Source: Oscillospiraceae bacterium
GTDB lineage: Bacteria; Bacillota; Clostridia; Oscillospirales; Ruminococcaceae
NCBI GenBank assembly: GCA_020054675.1
Contig: JAIHAL010000014.1
Coordinates: 1 to 44,504, forward strand
Reading direction: 5' to 3'
DNA: 44,504 nt
The notes beneath the pieces were generated by a model that saw nothing but the letters and a program-made list of their open reading frames with translations, made no database searches and was not told the DNA's origin. The translations under genes were made by a program, and so were the position numbers. How positions within the stretch are numbered: the stretch's first letter is position 1; the number at the start of each line of letters is the position of its first letter. Positions 7,716 through 15,533 of this stretch are shown here, piece by piece.

Positions 7716-8897
7716 ATGAGGCGTCACAAGGGCGGGGCAGGAAAGCTTGCCGTTTGCTTTGCTTTGATTTTCGGCTCTCCGTTGATTGCGTTTGCGGCGG
7801 TTAAGGTTATGCCCATGCTTGGCGCCGCCGCCGCAAAGGCGGCTACTTTTTCCGCGGGGATAACCCTTGGGGGAAATTTGCCCTCAAAAGCTTTGGAGAG
7901 CGGCGAATCGGTTGTCCCGGAAAGCTTTGACTTGCCGGCTTCAAAACCGGATGAATTGGAAAAAATCGAGGATTCCGCAGTGCTTTCGGGAGGATATGTA
8001 GGCGAATTTATGCCGTCCGCAGAAAATGAGGAGGCGCAGGTGGATGATTCCCAAACAGGGCCGAAGCCTTATCCCGCATCGCTTGAAACGCACAGCGGAA
8101 CAATTGTGGCAATGCAGTACGGGGTTGCCGAGGGCACGCAATTTTTCAGCCTTGACGGAGGAGCGCAGGTCAGAAACACGACTTCCGTTCCGACAGAACA
8201 GCTTATTGCAGAAAGCAAGCTGCTCCCCGAATTTAAAATAAAGTTCAATTCCGAGCCGCAGGTGCTTATAATGCACACGCATACAACGGAAAGCTATGAG
8301 CCTTACGAAAGGGATTTTTACGACGCAAGCTTTAATTCCCGCACAACGGACGAGAGCAAAAATGTGGTTTCGGTAGGAAACAAGATACAAGAACAGCTCT
8401 CCGCCGCAGGGATAGGAGTCATACATGACAAGACAATCCATGATTACCCATCCTACAACGGTTCCTATGACAGGAGCGCGGTTACGGTGAAAAAAATCCT
8501 TGCGCAATATCCCTCAATTAAAATAGTATTGGATATACACCGCGACGCAATAGAAAAGGAGGACGGGACAAGGGTTGCCCCTGTCGTGAACATTGACGGG
8601 AAAAATGCGGCGCAGGTTATGATTATTTCCGGCGCGGACAACGGAAAATTAAACATGCCGAACTACATGAAAAATTTCCGGTTTGCCTGTCTTTTGCAAA
8701 GGCAGATGGAAAGTGATTACAAGGGGCTTACAAGGCCGATACTCTTTGCATACAGGAAATACAATCAGGACCTTACCACCGGTTCAATTCTCATTGAAGT
8801 CGGCGGGCATGCAAACAGCTATGAGCAGGCTCAATATAGCGGAGAGCTTATAGGAAAATCCCTTGTAAATGCGCTTGAAAAAATAAAGGAAGATTGA
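7716..8897 (+). CDS. spoIIP: Stage II sporulation protein P, peptidoglycan hydrolase
   Basis: A 393-residue protein of the DMP complex (SpoIID-SpoIIM-SpoIIP) that hydrolyses peptidoglycan during septal thinning and engulfment of the forespore. A hydrophobic N-terminal segment (about 9-30) anchors it. A low-complexity linker leads to the amidase domain from about 178. Metal-ligand and catalytic motifs are visible: IMHTHTTES (185-193), DIHRDA (273-278) and the glutamate in LIEVGGHANS (E361). GGAGGCG lies 7-9 bases before the ATG. It is transcribed with gpr upstream and the 105-residue gene 3 bases downstream. Confidence 0.95.
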   Translation: MRRHKGGAGKLAVCFALIFGSPLIAFAAVKVMPMLGAAAAKAATFSAGITLGGNLPSKALESGESVVPESFDLPASKPDELEKIEDSAVLSGGYVGEFMPSAENEEAQVDDSQTGPKPYPASLETHSGTIVAMQYGVAEGTQFFSLDGGAQVRNTTSVPTEQLIAESKLLPEFKIKFNSEPQVLIMHTHTTESYEPYERDFYDASFNSRTTDESKNVVSVGNKIQEQLSAAGIGVIHDKTIHDYPSYNGSYDRSAVTVKKILAQYPSIKIVLDIHRDAIEKEDGTRVAPVVNIDGKNAAQVMIISGADNGKLNMPNYMKNFRFACLLQRQMESDYKGLTRPILFAYRKYNQDLTTGSILIEVGGHANSYEQAQYSGELIGKSLVNALEKIKED

Positions 8898-8900
8898 TTT

Positions 8901-9218
8901 ATGATAAAAAGGAATGCAAAAAGAAAAAGGCGGGCATTTTGCCTTGCCTTTTCATCAGTTTTTTTAATTTTTACTTTGTTTTACGGGATGGGAACGGTTT
9001 ATGTCAATTCCCGCAACATCCTTTATAAGGAAAAAATAGAGATTTTGAGAATTGAAAAAACCGGGGATTACAAGGCTTGCCTTAATATTGCCGGCCAAAA
9101 ATATGAATTTTCCCTGCCCAAAGAAACAGGTGTAAATCCATATCTATACGGACTTATGCCGGCGCTGCCAAGTTTGATTATTTATGCTATGGAAAAATGT
9201 GCGGATTTGATTTTTTAG
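8901..9218 (+). CDS. Small membrane protein downstream of spoIIP, unknown function
   Basis: A 105-residue protein I do not recognise. It has a strongly basic N-terminus (KRNAKRKRRAF), one membrane segment at about residues 12-33, then a short mixed domain and a weakly hydrophobic end. AAAGGAAG precedes the ATG, and only three bases separate it from the spoIIP stop, so it is probably co-expressed and may act in the mother cell during sporulation; that is inference from position. Its TAG stop overlaps the stop codon of the opposite-strand gene (TTAG, 9215-9218). Confidence 0.72.
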   Translation: MIKRNAKRKRRAFCLAFSSVFLIFTLFYGMGTVYVNSRNILYKEKIEILRIEKTGDYKACLNIAGQKYEFSLPKETGVNPYLYGLMPALPSLIIYAMEKCADLIF

Positions 9219-9874
9219 CGCAGGCCCTTTGCTATTGCAAGCATTTCCTCGCGGTATTTTTTCCGCTCCGCCTCTATGCGGCGCGTTTTTCCGGAAACGT
9301 GCTCGATTGTCTTTGCTATGCGGTAGGGGTTTGCAAACATATCCGGAATCTCCACTCCGCCGGTAAATTTTCCTCCGCAGTTGTCGTACCACCAGTTTTC
9401 AAAGAGCACCCCGTTCCTTGTCCTTGAATACGAAAGCCATTCGGCAGGGGCTTCAATAAGTCTTGCCGGCGAAACCACAATCACGGTGTTTTTATACTGG
9501 TAAACTTCCTTTATTTCTGAAAGCTTTATTATCCAAAGCTTTTTATACGTCTTTTTGCTGTGTGTTTGGAGGTATTTGCTGACTATCAGGACTTTTCCCG
9601 TAATTTCAACGTATGTATGCGCGCGGTTGCACGAAAGCCTTCGGGTTATTTCAAGGGAACCGATTAAAACCATAAAAAAGGCTCCGCCTGTCAATGCGCA
9701 GAGAAAAAGCGAAACTATATAATAGTATGAAACCGGCTGGAAAGACTCGCGGTTAAAGAAAATTATCGCAAAAAGAGTAAGCCCTGCCGCAATGGTTGGC
9801 AAGGTTGCCGCTAAAAGCCTTGAATTGTAGCGTTTCAAAAGTTTTTTCTCGCTTGCATGAAAGTAACGGGTCAT
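9215..9874 (-). CDS. Two-TM membrane protein, possible YcxB-like/PH-type domain
   Basis: A 219-residue protein with a basic cytoplasmic N-terminus, two closely spaced membrane segments (about 20-40 and 50-73) and a cytoplasmic C-terminal domain of about 140 residues. The order of hydrophobic pair then beta-rich domain (VEITGKVLIVSKYL, LSEIKEVYQYKNTVIVV) resembles YcxB-like proteins, which fold like PH domains; I am not sure of the family. The C-terminus is a charged helix. Convergent with the spoIIP unit, with overlapping stop codons and no terminator between them. Upstream lies repeat copy D. Confidence 0.72.
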   Translation of the reverse strand: MTRYFHASEKKLLKRYNSRLLAATLPTIAAGLTLFAIIFFNRESFQPVSYYYIVSLFLCALTGGAFFMVLIGSLEITRRLSCNRAHTYVEITGKVLIVSKYLQTHSKKTYKKLWIIKLSEIKEVYQYKNTVIVVSPARLIEAPAEWLSYSRTRNGVLFENWWYDNCGGKFTGGVEIPDMFANPYRIAKTIEHVSGKTRRIEAERKKYREEMLAIAKGLR

Positions 9875-9949
9875 AAAAAACCTCTTAGTTGTTAGTGATA
9901 TAGTTTTTAGCCGTTAGTATCGGCGATTTAGATACTCAATTTTATTTTA

Positions 9950-10263
9950 CCACATTGTCTTAAAAAGAAAAGACTTTCTCCTAATAAAATTATTAAGGCA
10001 AACAAGGTTTCAAGACCTGCTTTTCGTAGTAAAATTGGAGTAGTGAGCACCAAGGCGAAAAGCAGGTCAACAGTAACAAGCCGTTAGCCGCCGAGCAGGG
10101 CATAAGCGAATGCGCAATGCCCGTTGCCGGCGGGTAGGCGGATTAAGACGCATGAAATCAGGCGCTTTTTGCATACTTTTTGTCGCCGGACAAAAAGTAT
10201 GCAGGGGGTTCATATAAACTTTATTGTTTTTTAAAATCAAGTAGGGGGACGGAGGCCCCCTGC
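9950..10263 (+). repeat. Interspersed palindromic element, copy D (5'-truncated)
   Basis: Starts inside the body (TCTTAAAAAGAAAAGACTTTC) and lacks the AAGCTCGGCTG end. It keeps both arms of the 13-bp inverted repeat (10013-10025 and 10056-10068) and the GGGCAT/ATGCCC module. The terminal hairpin is a third version, GCATACTTTTTGTC (10171-10184) against 10189-10202 with loop GCCG. The right outer stem is GTAGGGGGAC...CCCCCTGC (10241-10263). A CTAAC/TTAG stretch lies at about 9885-9920. Confidence 0.82.
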
Positions 10264-10369
10264 TATAAATGTTAAAACAGAACTCCTTATAAAATATTAT
10301 ACGTTTTATTCAATAAAATGACAAGAAGAAATAAAAATGAAAAAAACTTTTCGTAAACGATAAATTCCC

Positions 10370-10398
10370 TTGAAATAGGGCACGGAATAAGATATAAT
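10370..10398 (+). promoter_or_regulatory. Sigma-A promoter of the pilZ-parA-comFB unit
   Basis: TTGAAA (10370-10375), 17-base spacer, TATAAT (10393-10398), about 95 bases before the TTG start of the PilZ gene. The leader is AT-rich with no obvious structure. Confidence 0.8.
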
Positions 10399-10492
10399 TA
10401 TATTATCTGAACATATAAAAAGACAAATTGTATATTTTGTGTAAAATTTATAAACGTTTTGAAAAATCATATGAGAAAGGAGGCCCGTAGAC

Positions 10493-11155
10493 TTGCTTAA
10501 CAAAGATAAAATAATCAAGGCAGAGGTTTACAACAAGGCGGGAAAGCTTATAGTTTCAACCGCATCTCCGGAATTTCCAAAAGATTTCTTTTCAATCAGG
10601 GGAACTGATTTTGTGGTGCTTAAAGACAAAAAGGTCGCTCCGGCTCAAATCGGCGAGCCTGTGGACGCAATCTTTTACTACATAAACGGAACAAGAATAA
10701 AGTACGAAACTGTTATAGACCTTGCAACAGATATGCAGGTTAACATACATGTGGGACCCGATTATACCGTAATGGAGGAAAGACGCAGGTTTTTCAAGGT
10801 GGAGGTCGATGCCGCAGGGCTGATAAAATCCTTCGTCAGGAGCGGAAAGGAAACTCTATTTGAAGAACCGCTTACCGTGCGAATTAAAAATATAAACCTC
10901 GGCGGAGTATTCATGATTTCAAATTTTGAATTTCTGCCCGGGGATACCATTGAGCTTTTGCTGCCGGACTGCGGCGTGGAGGCTTCAACAGAAGTGCTTA
11001 GGGTCCAAAAGGACGAAGAGGGAATAGTTGCCGGATACGGATGCAAATTCTTGGACCTCTCTCCTGCGGGAGAAGAGAAAATTTCGCGGTTTGTGTTTGA
11101 ATGCCAGAAAAAAGACAGGGAAAAGCTTAAATCAAAATCAACAAAGAATTTTTAA
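10493..11155 (+). CDS. PilZ-domain protein with YcgR-like N-terminal domain
   Basis: A 220-residue cytoplasmic protein. The N-terminal half (about 1-90) looks like the beta-rich YcgR-N (PilZN) domain and the C-terminal half (about 94-205) is a PilZ domain. PilZ proteins bind cyclic-di-GMP, and YcgR types act as flagellar brakes. The first motif is EERRRFFKV (95-103), where RxxxR has lysine at its last position (R98...K102). The second, NINLGG (133-138), has asparagine where (D/N)xSxxG has serine. Both are mild deviations that could alter ligand affinity. The TTG start has AAAGGAGG 8-10 bases upstream. It is 13 bases from parA and upstream of the flagellar operon, which supports a motility role. 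Confidence 0.85.
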   Translation: MLNKDKIIKAEVYNKAGKLIVSTASPEFPKDFFSIRGTDFVVLKDKKVAPAQIGEPVDAIFYYINGTRIKYETVIDLATDMQVNIHVGPDYTVMEERRRFFKVEVDAAGLIKSFVRSGKETLFEEPLTVRIKNINLGGVFMISNFEFLPGDTIELLLPDCGVEASTEVLRVQKDEEGIVAGYGCKFLDLSPAGEEKISRFVFECQKKDREKLKSKSTKNF

Positions 11156-11168
11156 ACAGGTGGGGGAA

Positions 11169-11921
11169 ATGGCAAAAATTATAGCGGTCACAAATCAAAA
11201 GGGCGGCGTTGGCAAAACGACTACGTCATGCTCCCTTTGCGGAGTGTTTCTTGCCAAAGGGAAAAAAGTGCTTGCAATCGACCTTGACCCGCAGGGAAAC
11301 CTTACATTCAGCCTTGGGGCCTCCGATGAGGGCTATACCATACATGATGTGATTACAGGAAAAATCTCTGCAAAAGAAGCCGTGCAAAGCACCCCCAACG
11401 GAGATGTTATAGCATCCAACATACTGCTCAGCGGAACGGAGCTTGAACTCGTCGGAAGACGCAGGGAATTCGTGCTTAAAGAAAAGCTTGATGCATTAAA
11501 TGACATGTATGATTACATCATAATCGATACTCCGCCCGCGCTGAGCATACTGACAATAAACGCTTATACCGCGGCGGATGATTTGATTATACCCATGACG
11601 GCGGAAATTCTCAGCCTGCAAGGAATAACCCAGCTTAAAGATACTATTTTTGCGGTTAAAAAATATTACAACAAAAACCTTGATGTAAGAGGGATACTTC
11701 TTACCAGATACAACCAGAAATTCCTTCTTTCGCAAGAGGTGGAGGAGCTTGCGGGAATCGTTGCATCCCAGCTTGGGACAAGGGTTCTGAATACAAAAAT
11801 TTCTCCGAGCGTTTCGGTGGCGGAAGCTCCCGCGCATCAGAAAACTCTTAACAGGTATGCTCCGAAATGCAGGGCGGCAAAGGATTATTTTTCGCTTGCA
11901 AAAGAATTATACGAGGTGTAA
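11169..11921 (+). CDS. ParA/Soj-family ATPase (orphan)
   Basis: A 250-residue deviant Walker ATPase. The P-loop is QKGGVGKTT (10-18), the Walker A-prime block is DLDPQGN (about 38-44), and the switch II block is IIIDTPPALS (about 116-125). Relatives dimerise on ATP and position DNA, chemoreceptor arrays or flagella. No parB gene or parS-like palindrome is visible next to it; its partner in the operon is a ComFB-family gene. It is closer to Soj/ParA than to the MinD-like FlhG. The ATG at 11169 follows GGTGGGGG; the longer frame from 11028 overlaps pilZ and lacks family similarity. It may stand in for FlhG, which is absent from the operon, but this is only inference. Confidence 0.88.
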   Translation: MAKIIAVTNQKGGVGKTTTSCSLCGVFLAKGKKVLAIDLDPQGNLTFSLGASDEGYTIHDVITGKISAKEAVQSTPNGDVIASNILLSGTELELVGRRREFVLKEKLDALNDMYDYIIIDTPPALSILTINAYTAADDLIIPMTAEILSLQGITQLKDTIFAVKKYYNKNLDVRGILLTRYNQKFLLSQEVEELAGIVASQLGTRVLNTKISPSVSVAEAPAHQKTLNRYAPKCRAAKDYFSLAKELYEV

Positions 11922-11926
11922 AGATT

Positions 11927-12346
11927 TTGAGCGGCAAAAAGACAAACAAAACTTCAAGCGTGATGAAGCTTATAAGCAAAGGCAAAGGGATTGCAAACCC
12001 CATAATAGACGAAAAGTTTAAAGAAGAAGTTATTTTGACAAAGGACAAGCCCGATGCGGTCAAAAATGAAACGGGCATAAATATAATAGAAGAACTTGTG
12101 CAGGAATGGCTTCCGCAAACAATGAAGCGCTTCAACTGCCCGGACAGCGATATCTGGAAAGCGGAGTTTACCGTCAAAGCGCTTAATATTCTGCCGCCTA
12201 AATATGTCCCGGTAAATGGTGCAAAAGATTATGCAAATATACAAAATATGAAAGAAAAATACAAGAAGCAGGTTATAGACACACTCGTGAGCATGGTAAT
12301 TGATTTCAAAAAAGGAAAAAATCAGGGTGATTTTTCAAATAATTAA
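11927..12346 (+). CDS. ComFB-family protein (putative cyclic-di-nucleotide receptor)
   Basis: A 139-residue protein. Residues about 50-128 match the ComFB (late competence development) pattern: NIIEELVQEWL, a segment with one cysteine (C71), then DIWKAEFTVKALNILPPKYVP followed by a two-helix end. Known family members have been reported to bind cyclic di-nucleotides and to affect motility; a like function here is inferred. The N-terminal 50 residues are basic and look disordered. I chose the TTG at 11927 because GAGGTG lies 8 bases upstream; the frame open from 11867 overlaps parA. It is the last gene before the flagellar promoter. Confidence 0.72.
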   Translation: MSGKKTNKTSSVMKLISKGKGIANPIIDEKFKEEVILTKDKPDAVKNETGINIIEELVQEWLPQTMKRFNCPDSDIWKAEFTVKALNILPPKYVPVNGAKDYANIQNMKEKYKKQVIDTLVSMVIDFKKGKNQGDFSNN

Positions 12347-12486
12347 AATGATTTGTTAAAATATAAGAAATAAATCAAGTGGCGGTTTATAAGTCTTTAT
12401 AGGTTTTAACCACAAAATTTATAAAAGATGTACAAATTTGGATGGATTTTTTTGCAACAAAAAATGTCGAAAAATTTAAAAAATGC

Positions 12487-12515
12487 TTGAAAACTATTTT
12501 TGAATAATGTATAAT
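12487..12515 (+). promoter_or_regulatory. Sigma-A promoter of the flagellar operon
   Basis: TTGAAA (12487-12492), 17-base spacer, TATAAT (12510-12515), about 145 bases before flgB. It is the only good promoter I see in the 320-base gap after comFB. No cyclic-di-GMP riboswitch (GEMM) signature is visible in the leader. Confidence 0.8.
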
Positions 12516-12519
12516 TATA

Positions 12520-12553
12520 AAGCGGGTATTGCAGGACATGGTGCAGTACGCTT
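12520..12553 (+). other. 5'-terminal stem-loop in the flagellar operon leader
   Basis: GTATTGCA (12526-12533) pairs with TGCAGTAC (12542-12549), with one G-U pair and loop GGACATGG. An outer AAGC/GCTT stem adds four pairs. It begins within a few bases of the predicted transcription start, so it would cap the 5' end of the long mRNA. The rest of the leader is AT-rich and unstructured. No U-run follows, so it is not a terminator. Confidence 0.5.
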
Positions 12554-12667
12554 GAATTGCAATTATATGTAAGATGAATTAAGATTTTCTTTCACGATTA
12601 TTATATTATAAGAGAAATGTTTTAATAAATTTAAAATAATTGACTTTAAAAGGATGGTGTGGGCAAA

Positions 12668-13060
12668 ATGGCTTTGTTTGAAAACACAAGCTTCAAGCTG
12701 CTCCAAAAAGGGCTTGATGCGGCATGGTACAAGCAGCAGGTTACCCTGCAAAACATAGCAAATGACAGCACGCCCTATTACAAAGCAAAGAGCGTGGAAT
12801 TCAGCGCGGTTTTAAAAGAAAAATTCAAAGGGAAAAAAGTGTCCCTCTCAAATGCAAGCTACAGCGACGACATCGAAAACCCTATTGATTTGAAAGTAAC
12901 TACGACCGTTGAAAGGGGCACAAACCAGACCCTCGACGAAAACAACGTGGACATGGAAAAGGAACAGGTTGAACTTGCGGACACGCAGTATCTTTACAGC
13001 ACGCTTATCGACAAGATAAACGGCGAATTTTCCATGATAAAGTCGGCAATTCAAAGATAG
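12668..13060 (+). CDS. flgB: Flagellar basal-body rod protein FlgB
   Basis: A 130-residue proximal rod subunit, exported through the flagellar type III system and assembled on the MS ring. It shows the rod-family pattern: an N-terminal amphipathic helix (FKLLQKGLDAAW), the conserved QQVTLQNIANDSTPYYKAK stretch and a C-terminal helix ending FSMIKSAIQR. A GTG 9 bases earlier (12659) is also in frame; GGATGGTG lies before the ATG, so I prefer the ATG, though the choice is not firm. First gene of the operon, followed by flgC after 11 bases. Confidence 0.95.
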   Translation: MALFENTSFKLLQKGLDAAWYKQQVTLQNIANDSTPYYKAKSVEFSAVLKEKFKGKKVSLSNASYSDDIENPIDLKVTTTVERGTNQTLDENNVDMEKEQVELADTQYLYSTLIDKINGEFSMIKSAIQR

Positions 13061-13071
13061 GAGGCTTTTGA

Positions 13072-13503
13072 ATGTCTTTTTTGTCATCTCTTGATATATC
13101 TGCATCGGCACTTTCAGCGCAAAGAACCAGAATGGATATAATCGCACAAAACATAGCCAATGCCGATACGATAAAAACCGAGGACGGAACTCCTTACCGC
13201 AGGCAGCTTGTGGTTTTTGAGGAAAAAAACAGCTTCAAATCCTATCTTGGCGAAAGCAGAAAGAAAGCAAGGCCGGCGGGAGTAAAAATTGCGGCGGTAA
13301 TTAAGGACGAAAGCCCGCTGACTCCGGTTTACGACCCTACAAACCCGGAGGCGGACAAAAACGGCTACATTTATATGCCCAACGTGGACAAAACCAAGGA
13401 AACTATTGACGCTATGGCGGCGTCAAATTCATACAACGCAAATATAACCGCGCTTAACGCCATTAAGGCTATGGCTTCAAAGGCGCTTGAAATAGGAAAG
13501 TAA
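13072..13503 (+). CDS. flgC: Flagellar basal-body rod protein FlgC
   Basis: A 143-residue proximal rod protein. It carries the axial-protein N-terminal signature SALSAQRTRMDIIAQNIAN, the FlgC block GTPYRRQLVVFEE and a C-terminal helix (SYNANITALNAIKAMASKAL) that packs against the N-terminal helix in the assembled rod. Length matches the family (about 140-150). Ribosome site ATAGGAGG lies upstream of the ATG. It lies between flgB and fliE, the standard order in Firmicutes. Confidence 0.96.
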   Translation: MSFLSSLDISASALSAQRTRMDIIAQNIANADTIKTEDGTPYRRQLVVFEEKNSFKSYLGESRKKARPAGVKIAAVIKDESPLTPVYDPTNPEADKNGYIYMPNVDKTKETIDAMAASNSYNANITALNAIKAMASKALEIGK

Positions 13504-13532
13504 TTCAATTTTAACATAAGAGGAGAATCATT

Positions 13533-13838
13533 ATGTACATAATTCCTATGGGCGGCATAACACCACTTGACACCATGTCGCAGGTTGAGGGAAAAACAAC
13601 CGGACAGTCCGGTGCCGAAGCGTCCTTTCTTGATGTTTTCAAGCAGGCTTTGCAAAATGTTGAGGATACCCAAAAGGTCAGCGAAGAGGACAGCATAAAG
13701 GTTGCGCTTGGCGAAGTGGATGACCTTCATACCGTAAAAGTAAACCTTGCAAAAGCGCAAATGGCGCTTGATGTTTTAGTATCTATGAGGAATACCGCGC
13801 TTGATGCTTACAAAGAAATAATGTCAATGACAATTTAA
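13533..13838 (+). CDS. fliE: MS-ring/rod adapter FliE
   Basis: A 101-residue protein that joins the MS ring (FliF) to the proximal rod and is exported early. The C-terminal half has the family pattern DDLHTVKVNLAKAQMALD and RNTALDAYKEIMSMTI. The N-terminus is variable, as is usual. AAGAGGAGA precedes the ATG. It is 36 bases before fliF. Confidence 0.95.
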   Translation: MYIIPMGGITPLDTMSQVEGKTTGQSGAEASFLDVFKQALQNVEDTQKVSEEDSIKVALGEVDDLHTVKVNLAKAQMALDVLVSMRNTALDAYKEIMSMTI

Positions 13839-13874
13839 GGAAGCCATTCATTAACGCAGAGGGGAAAATCATAG

Positions 13875-15533
13875 ATGAAGGAAAAGCTTAATAAGGTTTT
13901 AAGCACTTTCACTGAATTTTGGAAGGCTCAGGACAAAAAAAGAAAAATCATATACATATCCGCCCTCGCTGGAGTTTTTGTAGTCGCTGTAATAATTACA
14001 ATTATTTTAAACACGAAGCATTATGTCGTTCTTTATGAGGGCCTTGACGCAAAGGAAGCGTCTGAAATTGTAACCGAAATACAAAACCTTGGCGTCGATG
14101 CAACACTTTCTTCCGACGGTAAGATTTCTGTGCCTAAGGAGCAGGAAAATAATCTCAGAATGCAGCTCGCAACCAAGGGATATCCAAAAAGCTCGCTCAG
14201 CTATGATGTTTGGAACAACAACGTGGATATGTTTACCACGGATTACGAAAAGCGCGAGCAGGCAAGAATGCAGCTCCAGGAAAGGCTGCAGGCTACCATT
14301 GAAACGCTTGAGGGTATTGACAAGGCAATAGTCACGCTTAACATCCCGGAGCAAAAGGATACGGTTATTACCGTTAACGCTCAGCCGTCAACCGCATCGG
14401 TGGTGCTGCATTTAAAAGACGGCGTGGAGCTTAAAGACAAGCAAATTAAGGGAATAAGATATCTTGTTATGAAGGCTGTACCGAACTTGACGGAAGAAAA
14501 CATTACCATCACGGACGGTTCGGGCAACCTTCTTGTTGAAAAAGGCGACGACAGCCAGAGCGGCACGGAAATGGTCGCTCTTGAACGCAACAAGCTGCTC
14601 TTTAAGCAGCAGTTCCAGGAAACCATTAAAAATGCGGTGCTTGAACAGCTTGTTCCAGCATTCGGGCAGGACGGGGTTACCGTAGCGGTAAACGCAAATC
14701 TTGACTATGACAAAAAGGTTTCCGAAAATACAACCTACACTCCATCCCACGAGGACGGAAGCGGAATGATTCAGAATCAGGAAAAATCCAATGCTTCCGG
14801 CACAAACGGCACAAACGGGGGAGTTGTCGGCACCGAAACCAATGCGGATGACACCTATCCGACACAGTCTGACAATACTACCGGGGCTTGGAGCGAAACC
14901 AAAGAAAGCACAAACTATCTTGTCAACACATTAAAGCAGCAAATCGAAAGCCAGGGCTTTGACATAGCAAAAATTTCCGTATCGGTGATGGTTTATACGG
15001 ATACACTTTCAGAAGACAACAAGACAATGATTGCACAAAATGTGGCTAATGCCGCAGGGACAGATGTGGAGTTCGTTTCTATCGGAAATCTGCCCAAGTT
15101 TGGAACTCAGCCGGGACAGACACAGGCAAGCGCGCTTTATCCGTTCGGATGGTCAAGGCAGCAGTATATTATCTTCCTTATGGGACTTGTAATTCTTATA
15201 CTCATGTTTACGGCAATGTATATATTTGTTTCCATGAAGGCAAAGCACAAGAGGCGTGAAATTGACAGGCTCATTGCCGAAGCGGCTCAAAGGGCCGGTG
15301 AAAATGGACAGGTTGACGGATTCTTCCACGGCGGCGCTGAGGATGTCGCAAGCCTTACGGAAGCAGCTCAGGTCGAAACCAAGGAGGCCGCAGTACGGCG
15401 CGAAATCGGGGAATTTGCACAAAACAGCCCTGAAATCGTGGCGCAGCTCCTTAAAAGCTGGATAAGAGAGGAGGCGGACAATAATGGCGGAAACAGCAGC
15501 AGCGGTTCAGGCAAAAGAGGCGCAAGAAGATAA
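13875..15533 (+). CDS. fliF: MS-ring protein FliF
   Basis: A 552-residue inner-membrane protein that forms the MS ring around the export gate. It has two membrane segments (about 24-45 and about 433-455) and, between them, the ring-building motifs including LYEGLDAKEASEIV and the RBM3 region with a Ser/Thr/Gly-rich insertion (about 295-345). The cytoplasmic tail FAQNSPEIVAQLLKSWI binds FliG. The last 16 codons overlap the start of fliG and encode a Gly/Ser/Arg tail beyond the usual end. GCAGAGGGG precedes the ATG. Confidence 0.97.
   Translation: MKEKLNKVLSTFTEFWKAQDKKRKIIYISALAGVFVVAVIITIILNTKHYVVLYEGLDAKEASEIVTEIQNLGVDATLSSDGKISVPKEQENNLRMQLATKGYPKSSLSYDVWNNNVDMFTTDYEKREQARMQLQERLQATIETLEGIDKAIVTLNIPEQKDTVITVNAQPSTASVVLHLKDGVELKDKQIKGIRYLVMKAVPNLTEENITITDGSGNLLVEKGDDSQSGTEMVALERNKLLFKQQFQETIKNAVLEQLVPAFGQDGVTVAVNANLDYDKKVSENTTYTPSHEDGSGMIQNQEKSNASGTNGTNGGVVGTETNADDTYPTQSDNTTGAWSETKESTNYLVNTLKQQIESQGFDIAKISVSVMVYTDTLSEDNKTMIAQNVANAAGTDVEFVSIGNLPKFGTQPGQTQASALYPFGWSRQQYIIFLMGLVILILMFTAMYIFVSMKAKHKRREIDRLIAEAAQRAGENGQVDGFFHGGAEDVASLTEAAQVETKEAAVRREIGEFAQNSPEIVAQLLKSWIREEADNNGGNSSSGSGKRGARR

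Noticed and set aside
10340..10370. FliA-type (sigma-28) promoter before pilZ
   Set aside because: AACGATAA resembles the -10, but no TAAA lies at the right distance; the consensus sigma-A promoter next to it is better.
12516..12667. Cyclic-di-GMP (GEMM) riboswitch before flgB
   Set aside because: The conserved GEMM core and tetraloop-receptor words are not visible; only a simple hairpin is seen.
15484..15533. Frameshift at the fliF-fliG overlap
   Set aside because: Both proteins are complete; a 50-base overlap is compatible with translational coupling.
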